In this document: positions 8,488 through 19,107 of the stretch, piece after piece
Layout: every line of letters begins with the position of its first letter
How positions within the stretch are numbered: the first letter of the stretch is position 1
NCBI GenBank assembly: GCA_052161885.1
Contig: CP197396.1
Coordinates: forward strand, 2,232,001-2,296,000
Reading direction: 5' to 3'
Source: QKTW01 sp052161885
Lineage (GTDB): Bacteria > Bacteroidota > Bacteroidia > Chitinophagales > Chitinophagaceae
Length of the DNA stretch: 64,000 nt
Notes under the pieces: generated by a model
The model's database searches: none
Told to the model about the DNA's origin: nothing
The model's input: the letters and a program-made list of their open reading frames with translations, nothing else
Translations under genes and position numbers: made by a program

Positions 8488-10863
8488 TTACCGTATCAAC
8501 GTTACGTTGCCCTGGTGCTGTTCTTTTACACCGTTGGTAAATACGGCCTGTATCATGTATATATATACTCCAGCTCCCTGCGACACACCATTTAATTTAC
8601 CATCCCAGCCGCGGCCATCAGTGCTTGTCGTTTCAAATATGAGCTCGCCCCAGCGGCTGAATATCTGCATGTGAAAGGAAATTAATGCGCGGGAAAGAAA
8701 TTCACGTGGAAAGAAATAATCATTGATACCGTCGTCGTTGGGCGTAAATGCATTGGGAATGTCTACATAGCAGGACTTAAACACCACCGCAGAATCGGCC
8801 GTTGCACATTGTCCGTCGCTTACAGTAACCCAATAAGTGCCCGGCTGCGTCACGAGGATATTTCCTGCAGTTTCTCCTGTATTCCACTGGTAAGTATACT
8901 GCGGGTTATAATATTTGTCCTGCAATACGATCGGCGCGCTTCCCGGGCAGATGGCCGTATCCGGCCCTATATCTGTTTTCGGGAAAGGCAATACTGTGAC
9001 GCTCTGTTCCTTTGACACTTCCGGGCACACAGAATAACGGGCCTTTACACTGATCACAAAATGCCCGTCGATATCATAAGCATGCTGCGGTACATCTGCC
9101 TTATTAATGGTAAAACCGTCGCCGAAATCCCATACAGCATATTGATAGCCCGGAGAAAATGTATCTACTATCCGTATGCTCCCGCCGCGGCATATCAGTG
9201 TGTCAGGTATTGAAAAATCAAATGCCGGCAGCGGCAATACCTTTACATGTTTGACTACAGAGTCTTTACAACCGTTCGTACTGACAACATTCAATTTGAC
9301 ATTGTAATTACCGGCCTGCTGGTAAATATGATCTGCACTCAGAGTTGTCGCTGTACTTCCGTCGCCAAAGCTCCAGAGATAATTCAGCGGCAATGTACTG
9401 GTAGATTTATTGATCAGATGAATGGTATCTGTAGCACAAAGACTGTCTTTGCTTAAAGTAAAATCTGCTACAGACTCATGTATGATCACTTCAACAGGCA
9501 CACGCGGGCTTTCGCAACCGTTGGGCGACTGGCTTACAAACCAGGTGATGCTTCCGGCTATGGAAGTATTGGGCAGCGGCGGGATATTTGTTCCTGTACC
9601 TCCTGTTGCTGCAGTATACCATAAAAGACCCTGACCTGTTACAGATTGAGACAGCAGATTTGCAACATCCATTTTACAGTACAGCACAGGAGTAGTTACC
9701 ACTGGCGGAGCAGGTATTGGTTTTACAATTACTTTGATTGAATCGCGGTAACTCTCACATCCGCCTACGATCTGCGACACATAATATACAGTTGTTCCAT
9801 CCGTTGCGGTTGCGGGCACAGGAGGTGTCGTTGACGCAGTTCCACCCGTTGCAGTTGTATACCAGAGCAGGTTTTGACCGGAAGCAGTGAGTGCGGCAGC
9901 AACGTCGCCAATACAGTAACTAACAGGAGAAACTACCACCGGAGCCGCGGGTTTCGGGCGTACATAAAGCATGACTGTTACAATAGAATCGCAGCCATGC
10001 ACCGAAGTGAACTTGCCTGTATAAGTGCCTGCATTTGTATAAGTATTCCCGTTGAAAATATATGATGTTCCCTGGCAAATGGTATCGTATACCGTTACAT
10101 TAATGGATCCGCCGGAAATGAGCTGTTTGATTGAATTGATCCAGGCGAGATTAGCTGCATTATTGGCCGCACCGGGCGTTTCACTGGAGGGAACCGAACC
10201 GGATGTCCAGCCGGCACTTGTGTTAAACTGGCTGCCGGTTGCATAATATACTTTCTGGCCGCCTGATGCACTCACATGTGCGCCGCCACTCAGGTTTCCG
10301 TATGTCATTGCACTGTAGGCCACACCCGGGTTGAGCGGATCAACAGTAACAACTGCATCACCATTGTTATTCAACGCCATAGGCGTCCACGAGGCACCAC
10401 CCGCTGTAAATCCTGCAGACGGGTATACAAAAGAAGAACCCATGGAAGAATTAGGCGACGAACTATTGAGCTCTATATAAGACGAGCTGATAGGCAATAT
10501 ATATACACCGTCATGATCGCTGTCTGTAGGATCATCAGCCTGCGTAATGCTTGCATTTTTATCGCCATCGTTATATAAAAGGATGATAGAGCCATATGGC
10601 ACACAAGACCAGTTGGCTACATTGGCAAAACGGTAGCAGCCTGCGGATATAGCACTTGCACCATACCAGCCTCCATTATCATCTACAATCCACCCGCGAA
10701 GATCGGCACAGGTATCATTACAGGTATGTGCACCGGTTACCACCAGCTCTATATATTCTTTATTGCCGCTTGCTCCCTGCGAAACTTCGTTGATGGCTAA
10801 CTGTGCATGCGCATGTGCAATACACAGCGCCAGGAAGGACAAAAACAGAATTGTCTTTTTCAT
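8488..10863 (-). CDS. T9SS type B cargo with lamin-tail-like, Ig-like and PKD domains
   Basis: A 791-aa exported protein. Signal peptide 1-21 ends at HAHAQ. A lamin-tail-like domain follows (INEVSQGASGNKEYIELV, LRGWIVDDN). Next come a CHU-type Ig segment (CQGTSYIFNGNTYTNAGTY), two similar Ig-like units each containing LLWYT.ATGGT, two PKD domains (YLWSFGDGS, AVWDFGDGF), and a further Ig-like unit (YQWNTGETAG). The end is a gliding-motility-type C-terminal domain (CHU_C, T9SS type B): PNAFTPNDDGINDYFFP, IFSRWGELIFE, GWDGKLNG. Such proteins are secreted through T9SS and attached to the cell surface, where they are thought to act as adhesins or matrix proteins. It is divergent from the next giant gene. 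Confidence 0.9.
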   Translation of the reverse strand: MKKTILFLSFLALCIAHAHAQLAINEVSQGASGNKEYIELVVTGAHTCNDTCADLRGWIVDDNGGWYGASAISAGCYRFANVANWSCVPYGSIILLYNDGDKNASITQADDPTDSDHDGVYILPISSSYIELNSSSPNSSMGSSFVYPSAGFTAGGASWTPMALNNNGDAVVTVDPLNPGVAYSAMTYGNLSGGAHVSASGGQKVYYATGSQFNTSAGWTSGSVPSSETPGAANNAANLAWINSIKQLISGGSINVTVYDTICQGTSYIFNGNTYTNAGTYTGKFTSVHGCDSIVTVMLYVRPKPAAPVVVSPVSYCIGDVAAALTASGQNLLWYTTATGGTASTTPPVPATATDGTTVYYVSQIVGGCESYRDSIKVIVKPIPAPPVVTTPVLYCKMDVANLLSQSVTGQGLLWYTAATGGTGTNIPPLPNTSIAGSITWFVSQSPNGCESPRVPVEVIIHESVADFTLSKDSLCATDTIHLINKSTSTLPLNYLWSFGDGSTATTLSADHIYQQAGNYNVKLNVVSTNGCKDSVVKHVKVLPLPAFDFSIPDTLICRGGSIRIVDTFSPGYQYAVWDFGDGFTINKADVPQHAYDIDGHFVISVKARYSVCPEVSKEQSVTVLPFPKTDIGPDTAICPGSAPIVLQDKYYNPQYTYQWNTGETAGNILVTQPGTYWVTVSDGQCATADSAVVFKSCYVDIPNAFTPNDDGINDYFFPREFLSRALISFHMQIFSRWGELIFETTSTDGRGWDGKLNGVSQGAGVYIYMIQAVFTNGVKEQHQGNVTLIR

Positions 10864-10866
10864 AAA

Positions 10867-10896
10867 CCGGATTCATGGTCTTCTATCCGGAGTTTT
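10867..10896 (+). promoter_or_regulatory. Hairpin with T tract abutting the start codon of the leftward type B gene
   Basis: CCGGAT and ATCCGG pair across a 12-nt loop and are followed by TTTTTT on the plus strand. It reads as a terminator on the plus strand, but no rightward gene lies before it. On the leftward transcript it would fold 3 nt before the start codon. The rest of the 289-bp divergent region holds no gene that I can see. Confidence 0.35.
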
Positions 10897-11152
10897 TTCA
10901 TCATCAATATATCCGGAATGTACCGGCGCGAAATAAGCGTGATGATATTGCCAAATTGTTACGGGAACATGATGAATTCCTCATCTTATTATTAACAGCA
11001 AGCATATTTCATGATACTTACTGCATTACATTTTCGGGCAATACGGAAGTAACAATTTTGTAACATAATGATAAACGTCACAACAGATTCTGTACACATT
11101 GACAGGCGTCCTTTGCTGAAAACAACTTCCCTTCAGCACCTAATATTTATCT

Positions 11153-14100
11153 ATGAGATTATCACGTCTACTCCTTATTGCAATATTGCTCCTGCCCTTT
11201 TGTTCCATTGCACAGATAAGCATTACCGGAACATTGCCTTTTACCTACACACAAAACTTCAACAGCTTTGCAGGCACTGCGGCCAGTGTACCCACAGGCT
11301 GGACAACCACGGTTAGCAACAACAACTATCGCGGCACCGGTACCGGCACCAGCAATACCGGCGGCATATGGGCATACGGCAGCGGAAGTGATTATTCCAT
11401 GGGGGGGCTTGCATCCAATACATCATCTGCAATAACCTTTACAGTAACTTTTGTCAACAACTCCGCGACCACACTTAACTCACTAAACATCTCCTACGAT
11501 TTTAAACAATGGCGCTGGGCTGCAGGTAACACAAATCCGCTTACCGCCACGCAAAGCGGTATAGGCACCAGTGTTGCGGGTCTTACACAGAACAGCACGG
11601 CATCGGGCGGCACGAATGGCATTGCTGCTGTAACGCCTAAAAGCATATCCCTTACCGGCCTTTCTATAGCTGCAGGAGCTACTTTTTCCATTACCTGGAC
11701 GATTACAGACGGCGTAGGAAGCGACAATGCAATGGCTATCGACAACTTCAGCCTTACAGCTGATGGCGCCGGCTCACCATGCGTTACACCTGCCGCGCCT
11801 ACTGCTTTTCAATATACAATTGCCAATCCCACACAGACCAACGTAAGCTTTACAGCACCGGCAGGCGGCGCCAGCGGTTATATTGCGGTAGCCACTACTA
11901 TTCCGCCCCTTACAGCATCACCGGCGAATGGCACTGCATATAATGTTACCAGTACTATTGGTGGCGGAACGGTTATATACAAAGGAACCGCTACATCTTT
12001 TTCTGCAACCGGCCTTAATCCTTTGCTGGATTATTACTATTATATCTTTGCCTACAACGACAATTGCACCGGCGGACCTGTATATTCCACCTCATTAAAC
12101 GGCGTAGATTCTTTACCAGCACCAGTAGTAACAGCAGACCCCATTGACTCAACGGTATGCAACGGCAACGCAGCGTCGTTCTCTGTTGCTGCAATAAACG
12201 GCATCACTTATCAATGGCAGGAATACACTACTGCATGGAACAATCTTTCCAATACAGGCGTTTACTCAGGTGCCAATACCAATACGCTGAACATCTCCAA
12301 TGTAAATAGTCTCGCGGGAAATCAGTACCGCTGCATTGTTACCGGTTCGCTTGCCCATACCGATACATCCGGTGCTGCAACACTGCATCTTCGTCCTGCA
12401 ACTGTTATTACACAACAACCCTCCAATACCGCTGTATGCCTTCAGCAACCTGCACATTTTATCACACATGCTACCGGCTATAACATCAGCTGGCAATGGC
12501 AGGAAGACCAGGGTACCGGATTTATAAACCTTAGCAATACCGCTCCCTATCACGGCGTAAATACCGATTCCCTATATATCGACACGACAACAGCCCTTAT
12601 GAATCACTACAGGTATCGCTGCATACTACTGAACGGATGCGGCATCAGCGATACAACTATGACAGACTCACTTACCATTTATGCAAACCCTACAGCACAA
12701 ATCACTACCACTTCGCCTCTTTCTTTTTGCCAGAACGACAGCGTAATCCTCCACGCGCCGGCTGTACCCGGCTATTCTTACCAGTGGATTTATGGCAGTA
12801 CAACAGTAAACGGCAGCAACAGCTACACTGCATACAACAGTGGCAGCTATACTGTAACCATTACAGATTCAAATCAATGCAGCAGCACTTCTACCCCGGA
12901 CAGTGTTACCGTATTTTCATTGCCATCTGCAACAGTAAGCCCATCAGGTAGCGCCAGTATATGCCAGGGCAGCAGCATCACATTAAATGCAAATACAGGC
13001 ACGGGACTTCATTATCAATGGAACGAAAACGGCAGTAATATAACCGGCGCAACAACAGCTATGTACACCGCTGCAAATAACAGCACGTATACAGTGATCA
13101 TTACAGACAGCAACAGCTGTAAAAACGCGGCCTCCGTAACAGTTTCAGTACTTCCCTTTCCTGTTGCCTCTGCAACACCTGCCGGCAGCACCACTGTGTG
13201 CCAGGGAGGCCAGGTAGACATCAATGCCAACGCAGCAACCGGCCTTACTTATCAATGGTTATACAACAACAGTATAATCAATAATGCTGCCGCAAGCCTG
13301 TACAGTGCAAGCACTTCAGGTCTTTATTCTGTCATTGTATCCAATGGGGCAGGTTGCTCGGATACTTCTGCAGGCATCAACGTTACAGTACTGCCACTGC
13401 CTTTCGTAACCGCTAGCGCTGCGGGACTGACAACGTTTTGTGCCGGTGACAGCGTCCGGCTTCATGCTACAGCCAATGCAGGCACGACACTGCAATGGAC
13501 AGTTGGTGGCAATGGCATCAGCTATGCAACCGACTCATTGTTTACTGCTAAAATAAGCGGAAGCTATACAGTAACAGCTACCAATGCTGCCGGCTGCAGC
13601 AGCACGTCTCCTGCCATAAATGTTACCGTAAACCCCGTACCGAACACATATATAACCTATTTCGGTTCACTCAGTTTCTGTCAGGACGGCGCTGTAGTGC
13701 TTACGGGAAGCACCCCGACAGGCCTGGCTTACCAATGGATGAAAGATGGCAACCCAATTCCTAATGCAATTACTTACAGCTACATCGTGGCACAGCAAGG
13801 CACATATACGCTATATGAAACAAACGGATATGGCTGCTCACGCCTTTCAAACCCTGTAGGCGTTACTGTTTTCCCCAAACCTCAACCGGCGATTAATAAA
13901 AATGGCTACACCCTTTCTACAGGCACCTATTCAAGCTATCAATGGTTCTTCAACGGCAACCCGATTCCCGGCGCTGTAGCCCAGACCTATACAGCAATAC
14001 AGGACGGAGGATATTTTGTGGAAGTAACGGACAATAACGGTTGCGTAAACCGGTCCACGCTTCTTTTCGTTAATAATGTGGGTATCGTTTCTCCGGCAAA

Positions 14101-14332
14101 CATATCGGAAGCCATACAGATATATCCCAATCCGGCAAACGATATCATTCATATAAATGCACCATTTACCACAAGTATCGTTATCCGGGACCAACAGGGA
14201 AAAATATTACTTGAAAAGGAAAATGCTCAGGCGGCAGATATTTCAGCATTCGCAGAAGGCATCTATTTCATCACAGTAGTGGACAATAATCATAACCCCG
14301 TTACCACCCGGAAGCTGGTAAAAACCCGATGA
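11153..14332 (+). CDS. Giant Ig-like repeat protein, T9SS type A cargo
   Basis: A 1059-aa protein with signal peptide 1-21 (LLLPFCSIAQ). The first 200 residues are a Gly/Thr/Ser-rich beta domain (FTYTQNFNSFAGTAASVPTG) resembling nuclease- or anchor-type N-domains of secreted Bacteroidota proteins. A fibronectin-like segment follows (VSFTAPAGGASGYIAV). Then come about eight Ig-like units, each with a Cys near the start and a YQW core (YQWQEY, YQWNENG, YQWLYN, YQWMKDG, YQWFFNG). The last 75 residues are a type A sorting domain (IQIYPNPANDIIHINAP, AEGIYFITVVD, RKLVKTR). Likely a surface or released adhesin-like protein. No catalytic domain is seen. Confidence 0.9.
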   Translation: MRLSRLLLIAILLLPFCSIAQISITGTLPFTYTQNFNSFAGTAASVPTGWTTTVSNNNYRGTGTGTSNTGGIWAYGSGSDYSMGGLASNTSSAITFTVTFVNNSATTLNSLNISYDFKQWRWAAGNTNPLTATQSGIGTSVAGLTQNSTASGGTNGIAAVTPKSISLTGLSIAAGATFSITWTITDGVGSDNAMAIDNFSLTADGAGSPCVTPAAPTAFQYTIANPTQTNVSFTAPAGGASGYIAVATTIPPLTASPANGTAYNVTSTIGGGTVIYKGTATSFSATGLNPLLDYYYYIFAYNDNCTGGPVYSTSLNGVDSLPAPVVTADPIDSTVCNGNAASFSVAAINGITYQWQEYTTAWNNLSNTGVYSGANTNTLNISNVNSLAGNQYRCIVTGSLAHTDTSGAATLHLRPATVITQQPSNTAVCLQQPAHFITHATGYNISWQWQEDQGTGFINLSNTAPYHGVNTDSLYIDTTTALMNHYRYRCILLNGCGISDTTMTDSLTIYANPTAQITTTSPLSFCQNDSVILHAPAVPGYSYQWIYGSTTVNGSNSYTAYNSGSYTVTITDSNQCSSTSTPDSVTVFSLPSATVSPSGSASICQGSSITLNANTGTGLHYQWNENGSNITGATTAMYTAANNSTYTVIITDSNSCKNAASVTVSVLPFPVASATPAGSTTVCQGGQVDINANAATGLTYQWLYNNSIINNAAASLYSASTSGLYSVIVSNGAGCSDTSAGINVTVLPLPFVTASAAGLTTFCAGDSVRLHATANAGTTLQWTVGGNGISYATDSLFTAKISGSYTVTATNAAGCSSTSPAINVTVNPVPNTYITYFGSLSFCQDGAVVLTGSTPTGLAYQWMKDGNPIPNAITYSYIVAQQGTYTLYETNGYGCSRLSNPVGVTVFPKPQPAINKNGYTLSTGTYSSYQWFFNGNPIPGAVAQTYTAIQDGGYFVEVTDNNGCVNRSTLLFVNNVGIVSPANISEAIQIYPNPANDIIHINAPFTTSIVIRDQQGKILLEKENAQAADISAFAEGIYFITVVDNNHNPVTTRKLVKTR

Positions 14333-14358
14333 TCACTTTTATATAAAATGAAAGAGAA

Positions 14359-14386
14359 GGGGCTGCCGTAAAGCAGTCCTTTTTTT
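14359..14386 (+). terminator. Rho-independent terminator after the Ig-repeat gene
   Basis: A stem of GGGGCTGC with GCAGTCC across a short loop is followed by seven T residues, about 27 bp after the stop codon. It should end transcription of the upstream 1059-aa gene before the next giant gene. Confidence 0.75.
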
Positions 14387-14545
14387 CTTTAAAATACTTG
14401 CACAAATCCAGTAAAGTCAGCACAGCGTAAAACTTATTACAATCGCTTTCATTTGCCGCCGAAGCATGATAACTTTATATCAGCAATAAAGTAACCCCGC
14501 ACCATTGCAGCGTCCTATCAGGCAGGTGCAACAAATAAAGTACCT

Positions 14546-17500
14546 ATGAATAATTTTTTACCCTTACTATGCCGCCGGCATGCTATCTTATTTTTACTGA
14601 TATATGTAACTTTTTTTAAACCCACGCACTGTGCGGCACAATGCAATGACTGGACCATTTCTGCCAGCCTGCTTGCCGGTTCCAGCTGCGCAGCAAACGG
14701 CAGTTTTTCAGTGTCGCTTTCGGGAACAGATGTTCCTAATCTCACAAACATAAAATATGGCATTCCACTGACTGCAGGCGGATTTTCAGTACCGCTTAAC
14801 AATTCATCGGTTTTCAATAACATACCGCCGGGCACATACGAGGTGAGTGCAGTTGCAGACTGCGGAGGCAATTCCGTGGGAAGATCAACTCATATAACCA
14901 TTCCGGGAAATTATATAGCACCCACTGCAACAGCCACAGAAGCACGTGCTTCATTAAACTGCGCACCTTACGGTCTAATGAATATTTCCATTGTAAATGG
15001 AAGAGCACCCTATACAATTACTTTTACCAGTGTACCCAATGGCTATACCGGGCAGGCAAATTTTACAACTTCAACTTCATTCTACCAGATCGGCCATCTT
15101 CCTGCCGGCAACTACAGCCTGCATGTTACAGATGCATGCGGTAACGGCACAACACCTCAATACATACAGATAGACGCGCTCGACCCTGCAACCATGCCGA
15201 TAACAGCAGGTGATCAATTCTATGTATCCTGCACATCGCTTTATGCATCCTGCCCTTATATTGTAAGCAATAGTACGCCGTGGTACGGCTATGGTTATGA
15301 TACTGCATTTAAGTATACAGCCCAGATCGGCAATGGTCTTTCCGGCCTGTCATCTATCCGCCCGCTGAATGGAAGTGCTGTTCTGCTGCCGCTTTCCGGC
15401 AATCATACCTTGAAAGAATGTTATGGCCAGAATATTACCTATACGGTTTACCCGCCATGCGGTCAGCCGGCAATCTACAACAGGACCATTCCATATCCCG
15501 GGTTAAATACCGTCATTAACCAGGACTGTAATGCAGGATTTAAAGCATTCCTCACCTTTAATGGTCTAATCTGCCTGCCAATCACCTATAGTATTCAAAA
15601 TAATACAACGGGGGCAAACTATGGCCCTTTTACCCTTACAGGCACCGCCGACTCCACACCTTATCTGCCTTTGGGATCGTATGTACTTTCCTATGCTTCC
15701 GGCGATGGCTACAACGGTTCTACCAACCTAACCGTTTCACCTGTACCCGGCGCGCCTTACCAGGTAGTGCCGCTGAATGGTGCCGCAGGTCTGAACAACT
15801 ACATTGAAGGTTTCCGTTTTGATGCGCTTACTAACGTTGGAGATAGGACAATAGAACTATTCAGCGGCCCTCCGGGATATTCCTATGTAGCAAACTGGTC
15901 CGGTCAGGGATCTATTACGGCGCTCAGTAACCAGACACCGGTGCTACCGGGTACACTTAAATTTCCTGCAGGTAACTATGTATGGAAAATAACAGACAAA
16001 TGTGGTTCATACCTGCTGCCGGTAACAGTCGGAGCTCAGCAATTGTACCAGTTTACAGCCGGAATAGACCATCAGAAACTTACCTGTGCAGGTTTATGGA
16101 TATGGCCCACCGGCACTGCAACAAACCTCGGCGCATCGCAACCGGTAACGCTTTCACTGCTTAAAAACGGGCAACCTGTTTATGCACCCAACACATCTAA
16201 CTGGCCCGCCTATATTCCCGGCGATTCCATATTAATAAACGCTCCGGGCGTATATACACTTGTGCCTTCCAGCTCCTATTATACGCTTTTAGTCTCACCA
16301 TACCCCAATGTTTATACACAAACCTATTCTTTTACCTATAGCGCCAATCCGGTACAGGCAGACATCAACAAAACACAAGGTTTTCTCTGCAAAGGCAGCC
16401 TTCCCGGACAAGCAGAGATATATGTAGCGGGCGCATACGGCGTTCCGTTTAACAACCCTGTACATTACAAATATTACCTCGCGCACCAGGGCAACGGTGT
16501 AAACGGGCCATATATTGCCACAAATACTACAGGTATATTTACAGGCTTCGGAGGAAATGCAAATGATGTATATGATGTAAAAATAGAAGATTCATGCGGT
16601 GCAACTGCGGTACAGCAAATAAAGATACTGGACCTGCAGACTGTAAGAGCCGCCAGCAGCAGTCATTACGTGACCTGTATGAACAACAGCATACAGTTAA
16701 GTGCCATATACCTTCCCAATGCTGTTTATTCGTGGACTGGGCCAAATGGCTTTACAGCCAATGTACGGCAACCCGTTATTAGTAATGCGGGACCACAGCA
16801 GGCTGGCGTATATCATGTCACAATAATAAGTGCGGATTGTTCACTGCCGGTAACAGACAGTACTATTCTTACCGTAAATAATAATCCGCCTAAACCTCTT
16901 GTGAGCCTGAATTGTGCGCCGCCTACATCAATGACGGTTACCAATCCTTCTCCCGGCGTTAACTATAGCTGGCTTATCAATGTAGCTCTTTACGGAACCT
17001 CTTATACTGTTAAAGTACATTCCGATAGCGGTTATACACTCAATTACCATATCGAAGGGAGCTACGCCGCAATTGCCACAGATACGACAACCGGCTGCAT
17101 CAGCTATAGTGATTCACTCTACTTTGCAGCCGACCCCAATGTCCCGCCGGTTATCTCCATCTATTCGCCACATCTGCAGCTATGCCCCGGAGATACAACC
17201 ATGCTCGTTGTGCAAAGTCCCGACACCGCTGTAAGTTACCAGTGGCTGCTGAACGGAGCACCTATCCCGGGAGCAACCGGACCTGTATATATGACCGGTA
17301 TAAGTGGCACCTACAGACTGCAGATACAAACCAGTATCTGCCGTACAGATACATCTGCGGCAATAATAATAAGCCCGGTAAGTACTCCTGTTGCAGTCAT
17401 CAGCGGCAGTTTGTATGATGTATGTGCCGGTACCCCCGTTCCGCTTCAGGCAAATAGCGGAGCAGGTTATTCTTATACCTGGGCGCTTGACGGCACAACA

Positions 17501-19045
17501 ATACCCGGCGCATTTACCTCCTCGATCACAGCTACCCAATCGGGAAACTATACAGTCGTTGTATCAAATAATGGCTGTGCAGCCTCGTCCTCTCCATATC
17601 ACCTTACTGTATATCAGCATCCTGCCGTAAACCTCTTTCCGGCAACCGACCAGCAGCTATGCGCAGGCAGCAGTATACAATTAAGCACTTTTACAGACAC
17701 TACCTATAAGTATGCCTGGTTATATAACGGATCTCTTATCTCCGGTGCTACAACAAACAGTTTTACGGCCACCCAGGCAGGAAATTACAAAGTCCGCGTA
17801 ACCAACGCCTATTGCCCGGACACCGCATCCCAGGCACTGAACATTACGATTTTACCTTCTTCGCTGAACCTCGGACCAGACACAGTCGTATGCCAGCCAG
17901 GACCTTTCGCTATTGTCCTGAATACCGGCACAGGGTATTCGCAGGTACAGTGGTCTACCGGAGAAACAACACCCCAGATCACGGTTACACATTCCGGAAC
18001 ATATTGGGTACAGGCTGTAAATATCTGTGGCACATATACAGATACCGTGCATGTAACAGCGGTTTCAGATTTCATGCCCAACCTTCCGGCAGACACCGTT
18101 ATCTGCAATCCATATAATACGGCAACACTTTCAGTACCGGGTATCCTGCAAAACATTCACTGGAGCACCGGTGACGCCACTGCGTCTGTGACTATATCGC
18201 ATCCCGGCGTTTACTGGGTGGAGGGAGAAGGCCCCTGCGGCATGCTGTACGACACTGTCAACGTAGCATTCTGCGCTCCTCACATAAATGATCTGACGTT
18301 TTCGAAAATCATCTGTGAAGGTGATTGTATACAGCCCGTGGCGCAAGTGAGCCAGTACCCGCTGCAATATCACTGGTATTTTCCCGGAGGTAATCCTTCA
18401 TTCTCCAACGCAGGCGTTCCCGGCACCGTATGCTACAACACTGCGGGAACATATCCTGTAAAACTGATAGTGGAGAATGCCGGCGGTGCGGACTCTGTGG
18501 TTACGCAAATAACTGTAATGAGCAAACCTCAGCCCCGCTTTAAAGACACAACCGTTACTGTTGTTTATAAGAGCAGCGTTACACTTCCTGCATGTGCCAC
18601 AGCACAACGTGTAGACTGGTACAAAGACAGTGTACTGGTTTGTGCAGACTGTCCGTCGTTACAGATAGACGCCCGCTATTTCCTGTCGAACTATCACTGT
18701 GTGGTAACAAACGGTGATTGCGCAGACAGCTGCAGCTACAGACTGCAGGTAATAGATATACCTCATGATGTATGGCTTCCCGATGCATTTACACCGAACA
18801 ATGACGGCCGCAACGACATATTCCATATCATCACAGACAATCCGAATGTACTGGTAATAACACTTTCTGTATTTGACAGATGGGGCGGGCTGGTTTTTGT
18901 AAGTAATATGAATAATGACGGATGGGATGGTACGATACATGGCCGGCAGGCTGATGTGGGCACCTATTTCTGGATGCTGAGATACAAAATACTGGGTAGC
19001 GAAGAAGTCTATTCGAAAAAAGGAGACGTCACCGTTGTGCGTTAA
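14546..19045 (+). CDS. 1499-aa surface protein, T9SS type B (CHU_C) cargo
   Basis: The N-terminus has a hydrophobic signal segment (HAILFLLIYVTFF) ending near CAAQ at about 32. The first 850 residues are repeated beta-rich segments typical of SprB-like or adhesin proteins, with recurrent phrases such as LPAGNYSLHVTDACGNG, PAGNYVWKITDKCGSY and YDVKIEDSCG (a short T/K/ED-x-CG motif repeated several times). Residues about 850-1200 are Ig-like units (YQWLLNGAPIPGA, YTWALDGTTIPGA, YAWLYNGSLISGA), then VQWSTGETTPQ-type units and a PKD-like domain (YHWYFPGGNPSF). The C-terminus is CHU_C: LPDAFTPNNDGRNDIFHI, FDRWGGLVF, GWDGTIHG. Secreted and likely surface-exposed. Same strand as the preceding 1059-aa gene, but a terminator lies between them. 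Confidence 0.9.
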   Translation: MNNFLPLLCRRHAILFLLIYVTFFKPTHCAAQCNDWTISASLLAGSSCAANGSFSVSLSGTDVPNLTNIKYGIPLTAGGFSVPLNNSSVFNNIPPGTYEVSAVADCGGNSVGRSTHITIPGNYIAPTATATEARASLNCAPYGLMNISIVNGRAPYTITFTSVPNGYTGQANFTTSTSFYQIGHLPAGNYSLHVTDACGNGTTPQYIQIDALDPATMPITAGDQFYVSCTSLYASCPYIVSNSTPWYGYGYDTAFKYTAQIGNGLSGLSSIRPLNGSAVLLPLSGNHTLKECYGQNITYTVYPPCGQPAIYNRTIPYPGLNTVINQDCNAGFKAFLTFNGLICLPITYSIQNNTTGANYGPFTLTGTADSTPYLPLGSYVLSYASGDGYNGSTNLTVSPVPGAPYQVVPLNGAAGLNNYIEGFRFDALTNVGDRTIELFSGPPGYSYVANWSGQGSITALSNQTPVLPGTLKFPAGNYVWKITDKCGSYLLPVTVGAQQLYQFTAGIDHQKLTCAGLWIWPTGTATNLGASQPVTLSLLKNGQPVYAPNTSNWPAYIPGDSILINAPGVYTLVPSSSYYTLLVSPYPNVYTQTYSFTYSANPVQADINKTQGFLCKGSLPGQAEIYVAGAYGVPFNNPVHYKYYLAHQGNGVNGPYIATNTTGIFTGFGGNANDVYDVKIEDSCGATAVQQIKILDLQTVRAASSSHYVTCMNNSIQLSAIYLPNAVYSWTGPNGFTANVRQPVISNAGPQQAGVYHVTIISADCSLPVTDSTILTVNNNPPKPLVSLNCAPPTSMTVTNPSPGVNYSWLINVALYGTSYTVKVHSDSGYTLNYHIEGSYAAIATDTTTGCISYSDSLYFAADPNVPPVISIYSPHLQLCPGDTTMLVVQSPDTAVSYQWLLNGAPIPGATGPVYMTGISGTYRLQIQTSICRTDTSAAIIISPVSTPVAVISGSLYDVCAGTPVPLQANSGAGYSYTWALDGTTIPGAFTSSITATQSGNYTVVVSNNGCAASSSPYHLTVYQHPAVNLFPATDQQLCAGSSIQLSTFTDTTYKYAWLYNGSLISGATTNSFTATQAGNYKVRVTNAYCPDTASQALNITILPSSLNLGPDTVVCQPGPFAIVLNTGTGYSQVQWSTGETTPQITVTHSGTYWVQAVNICGTYTDTVHVTAVSDFMPNLPADTVICNPYNTATLSVPGILQNIHWSTGDATASVTISHPGVYWVEGEGPCGMLYDTVNVAFCAPHINDLTFSKIICEGDCIQPVAQVSQYPLQYHWYFPGGNPSFSNAGVPGTVCYNTAGTYPVKLIVENAGGADSVVTQITVMSKPQPRFKDTTVTVVYKSSVTLPACATAQRVDWYKDSVLVCADCPSLQIDARYFLSNYHCVVTNGDCADSCSYRLQVIDIPHDVWLPDAFTPNNDGRNDIFHIITDNPNVLVITLSVFDRWGGLVFVSNMNNDGWDGTIHGRQADVGTYFWMLRYKILGSEEVYSKKGDVTVVR

Positions 19046-19107
19046 AACGTACCGTTTATTTACCTATTTTTATTCTCCGTACCAGTCACACAAATTAACC
19101 ATCACAC

